Below are positions 60,337-64,000 of a DNA stretch of 64,000 nucleotides, piece by piece (position 1 is the first letter of the stretch; every line of letters starts with the position of its first letter). The DNA lies in NCBI GenBank assembly GCA_902806575.1, contig CADCXD010000004.1, positions 1,922,001 through 1,986,000 on the forward strand, written 5' to 3'. Both the position numbers and the translations under genes were made by a program. The notes beneath the pieces are model-generated. The model was not told the origin of the DNA. It saw only the letters and a program-made list of their open reading frames with translations, and made no database searches. This DNA is from Jackrogersella multiformis (Eukaryota > Ascomycota > Sordariomycetes > Xylariales > Hypoxylaceae).

Positions 60337-62348
60337 TAACAGAGCTGCCCAATTTTAAACCGCCGTTATTTCTAATGAGTAAAGCGAGACGTATCTTAAT
60401 CTCATATGTAGCGTTGACGATGTATCGTAGTTGCTCTATTGACAATTTTTAGTTCAGTGTAGAAAGTGTTATGGATTGAACTTCACGATTAGAGACCCTT
60501 GCAATTACCAAAAAGTTTAATCCACTTACGAGGTACGTTCCTAGATCAGAGTCCAGCATTCAACGCTAGCGTCTACGCTAGCTTCTAAAAGGGAAATACC
60601 GGCCAAGTACCGGCGGAGCCGAGTCTTCTAGAAGAATGATCCTTTGTACTTTCCCATAGTAAGATAGGTATGCCGCTACCTCTACTACTTTAAAGCTAGG
60701 TACCCACATTCCACATGCGGGGTTTATCGATAAGCTGTACTAATGTGCTTAGGTACACACGTGGATAAGAACTTACCATTTTGCTTCGTGTTCGTTCTTA
60801 CTCCTCCAGGGCTGTAATAAATACTTGCTTTATTTTTAAATATTATATGCTTAATGTTTCATGGTGCTTAAGTAGGTAGCTACCTCAAGAAGTACCTAGT
60901 CATTACTATGCTTTTGATTAGGTATGCTTGTGAAAACATATCTATTGTTAAATTGGTGTACCTACCTACTAGGTACCTATGTAGATATAATATATAATTA
61001 CTTGGGTAACAGTGACTTACAAAAACAGTTTTCTATATGCTATGACGCCATGAAAACCTAACAAGCTGATCACCTAAGGATCGTTAGATCTAGGAGGCTG
61101 CTAGCGACAACTTCATATAAACTCTTAAGGAACCTTACCTGAGTTACTAAGATCACCGTTCATCACATGTCCTTGTCCCTCCTCGCATTTCCAAGGTTGT
61201 CGTGTCCATTTGTAACATACATAGGTACCTGCCTAGGCTGCTAGGTACATGTAGGCTGGCTGGCTGACTGGTAGGTACGATGTGCATAATCCCTATCACC
61301 GAGGCAAGGGTTAATCGTGGGGTTCTCTGCTCTTGATTTGATCCCCCCCACTGTGAGGCTGGGCGATGATGATTAGGACGACGTGCACCAGGTGCACCTA
61401 CATAATACCTAGCCTGCCTTGGTAGGTACATATGTACATACGTAATACACAGTACCTAGCAGCCTAGACCTTATCTCCTTTTGTTTCCCCCGCGAATGCT
61501 GCTCTCCTAATCCACCACGTGGGTTCGTAACTCCTTAGAGAAACCACACCTGAGGTATTTATTAAAAATGCATATCCATCCCTTCCCTAGCTTTGGGTTG
61601 CACTAACCTTAGGTGTGTCTTGACTCTTGAGTACATAAGTATGGACATGATAAAGTCAAGATATCATAATCACAGTATGTGATTAGATTGATATTAGAGT
61701 GATAGGTATAGCAATTCTTAATTCTTGATTTTTATCTTTTTGCTTTCACGTTAAGTCTATACCGAATCCATAGCCCAGGCTTTGGTTCAACAGAAAGCCT
61801 TGTACAGTTATTGGATCTCTGAACTCCCCAGCCTACCTCTAGGTAGGTACCTACCACTACTTAAGCAGCTAAAGTACCTATGTATGATGATCCTAGATCA
61901 CGAGGCGTTTTCTTGCTGCCTTGGTGCCCTCTGGGGAAAGACCGGGGTATTTGTCTTCAGCCCCGGAGCCAAATGGTTGGGCACAACGTATGTCCGATAC
62001 ATATACCTACCTATGTATGTAGCTTCTCTTATATCATATTTATGCATCAAGTCCAAAAACAGAAGCTATCGCCAAGACGGATCTCCGGTAAATATCTCAC
62101 AGTATGTAGGAGGATGAAGCTAGCCGGTTGCACGGCGTAAGCCTCACCACTCGCGCCCGTCTCGGCGCCGAGTATATAATCTAAAATTAACATGGGAATT
62201 TGGATAGGCAGAGCACAGAGATGTCGCCAAGTTCGGACTTATTCTGAGTATATGCAAAGGGGGCAAGGCAACCGAATTTGGGGCCGGATGAGGAAATTAT
62301 ATGCCAATTATACGGCAACTACGGCAACTATATATGGCTATTATGTTA

Positions 62349-62405
62349 CCTTAGCAGCTTAGGTACCAGGTAGGTAGGTAAGTAGGTAGGTAAGTAGGTA
62401 GGTAA
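62349..62405. repeat. TAGGTAGGTAAG tandem repeat
   Basis: Tandem GTAGGTAA/GTAGGTAG units preceded by TTAGCAGCTTAGGTACC, intergenic. Confidence 0.65.
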
Positions 62406-64000
62406 TGAGTGTAATTCTCATTGCGCGATAATATGTCGCAGGGCTCTCAGACATCACCTAGAATGTCTACTTGGCGAATCAATTGCAGTAGCACTTACAT
62501 GGCGTACATCCTAAGACCTCCTCCGGTCGGGATACTCATATACCTACCTCCTACTAGGCTACTAGGTAGGTATCCAATGATGAATAATCTAAGGCGGGTG
62601 TAATTGCTTTACATAGTAATAGTAATCGGTGTCTACCTAGCTCACCAACTCCAAACATCGAGATGGATGGATGGCTACTACGAATGCGTGGTTTGTTGGC
62701 GATCGCCTACCTGAAAACCCCCCCGGCTTATACGAGGGACTTTTCTTATACATACAATCCTATCATTCCTATCAACCCCCCGCGTGTCGACGTTGCAAGT
62801 CAGCTCTCCATAGCCAGACGGACGACGAAGACTCCTACTAAGCCTAAATATCATCTAAGCTTGTCTCTTGGCTCCAACACTTGGGCATATTGGGTTTGAA
62901 GACTGGTCGGTGAAACTCTAACTTATCACTGCCGCATTCTTTCAGACACTTAGCCGGCCTCAAAATCCGCCTCAGTTGCCAACTATCTAACTGTCCAACT
63001 AGGTACCTAGCCTAGCTAGGTGGGAAACAGAAACACCGAACCAGCAGCGGCGGATCCAAAAAGAAAAATCAAACCAAAAAGCGTCGATCCGGCCAAGACA
63101 CTCAGCCTCCAAGCTTATCTGTCTCGAAGTGAAGCACAATATTTATATTCGGGCTTCACCCAGCACGGCTTGGCTTGGCTTTCATACCTTTCATATCAAG
63201 AGGTCTTGCCAAGGTTAAGGCCGAGCCAACTGTTGAGCGCGGCCCCGTAGCTGTTCAAACAAAGCCTTACCATATACCTATTACACATATTCCGGGCGAT
63301 TTGTGAAGACGTATGTAATTAACGTCAGGGACGCCGCAACCGCTGATGGCAATTTGGGGACGACATCATAGTTCCTCCACCGCAGTCCACTTGCGCCCAC
63401 ATCAATTGACGTTGTCGACCCACAGATAGAGGAGAGAAAGGCACCACTCTTTTATACATATCAGTATACCAGCATATTCACCTTACCTCTGGTAGGAGAG
63501 GTGATATCACAACAGACAGGACAACGAATCTGGAGAAGAATCGGGAAGATTGAAAAAATAATAATACCGAAACTATTCACCTCGATTTCTTCTTGCGTCA
63601 CCTTTACTATTACATTATATCATCTCCTGTTCCTATCTACTTTATACTTCGTACGCACCTCTGTACGACTTGCACCGAATATCGGTCCGTTATGCGATAA
63701 CGTGGATTACGTGGATAACGTGAAGCATTTGATTTGAATCGAGTGTTTTCCCTTTTTCTTTCCTTTTTTGTTTTGTTTTGTTTCGTTCGGATTTTCGGAT
63801 TTTCAATTGTCAAGATTCCGTGCCTCTACCGAGAACCGTTAGACGACTTTGTGTTAGTGGCAAAACCGACCAGACGGATAGGACAGTCAGAGAAGCTCCT
63901 GTCAATTGATAATCACATCGAAAAAGGGATTTGGGTTGTGCAGCTAAACCTACTGCCCACACTACTGCACAATTACATTACCTTAACTTCTAGCCTCATC

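Larger units (their letters stand above)
59748..64000. other. Gene-poor right end of window
   Basis: 4.25 kb upstream of TAD3 with no recognised gene. It contains a purine-rich minisatellite at 60218-60336, CCTAGG motifs at 60960-60975, 61224-61265, 61837-61855, 62349-62405 and 63000-63022, and a CT-rich, T-run tract at 63748-63785 that resembles promoter DNA of a gene beyond the right edge. Confidence 0.45.

Noticed and set aside
62349..62405. Regularly spaced TAGGTAGG repeats that superficially resemble an array
   Set aside because: Units are directly adjacent simple repeats with no unique spacers, so not CRISPR, and the DNA is eukaryotic.

Overview
The window is filamentous-ascomycete nuclear DNA, most likely Sordariomycetes. 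The evidence is short GT-AG introns of about 45-130 nt with CTAAC-like branch sites, fungal families (PTH11-like receptor, Dal5-type MFS carrier, Zn2Cys6 regulator, Mga2/Spt23, GH128, Nha1), and intergenic DNA peppered with a TACCTAGGTA-type palindrome. The species cannot be named from the sequence. I assembled 14 protein-coding genes and one pseudogene. In all but two genes every exon phase closes exactly; one Nha1 junction, one acceptor and the 3' end of the Zn2Cys6 gene are uncertain.

Left part (0-17 kb): the 3' part of a decayed HNH-endonuclease-domain gene; a PTH11-like 7TM receptor (-) divergent from a Dal5-type MFS transporter (+); a Gfo/Idh/MocA dehydrogenase (-) divergent from an aldo-keto reductase (+), which with the carrier may form a small catabolic neighbourhood; an intronless Trm9-like tRNA methyltransferase (+) convergent with a Myb/SANT protein (-).

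Middle (17-35 kb): a 6.8-kb region without recognisable genes, then tubulin cofactor B, a PA-TM-RING-type membrane E3 ligase, an 11-exon seven-helix membrane protein that is almost invisible as open frames and is the most interesting gene here, and a secreted GH128 beta-glucanase.

Right part (35-64 kb): a second 6.4-kb region without clear genes, a Zn2Cys6 factor (+) convergent with a 1416-residue Mga2/Spt23-type membrane-tethered regulator (-), then three tandem minus-strand genes: Nha1 cation/proton antiporter, RNase H1 and the TAD3 subunit of the tRNA wobble adenosine deaminase. The last 4.2 kb has no recognisable gene.

Most genes are housekeeping or signalling functions. The long spacers hold microsatellites, small inverted repeats, a probable transposon remnant near 7 kb and many copies of the CCTAGG-centred motif, which I did not see in any exon.
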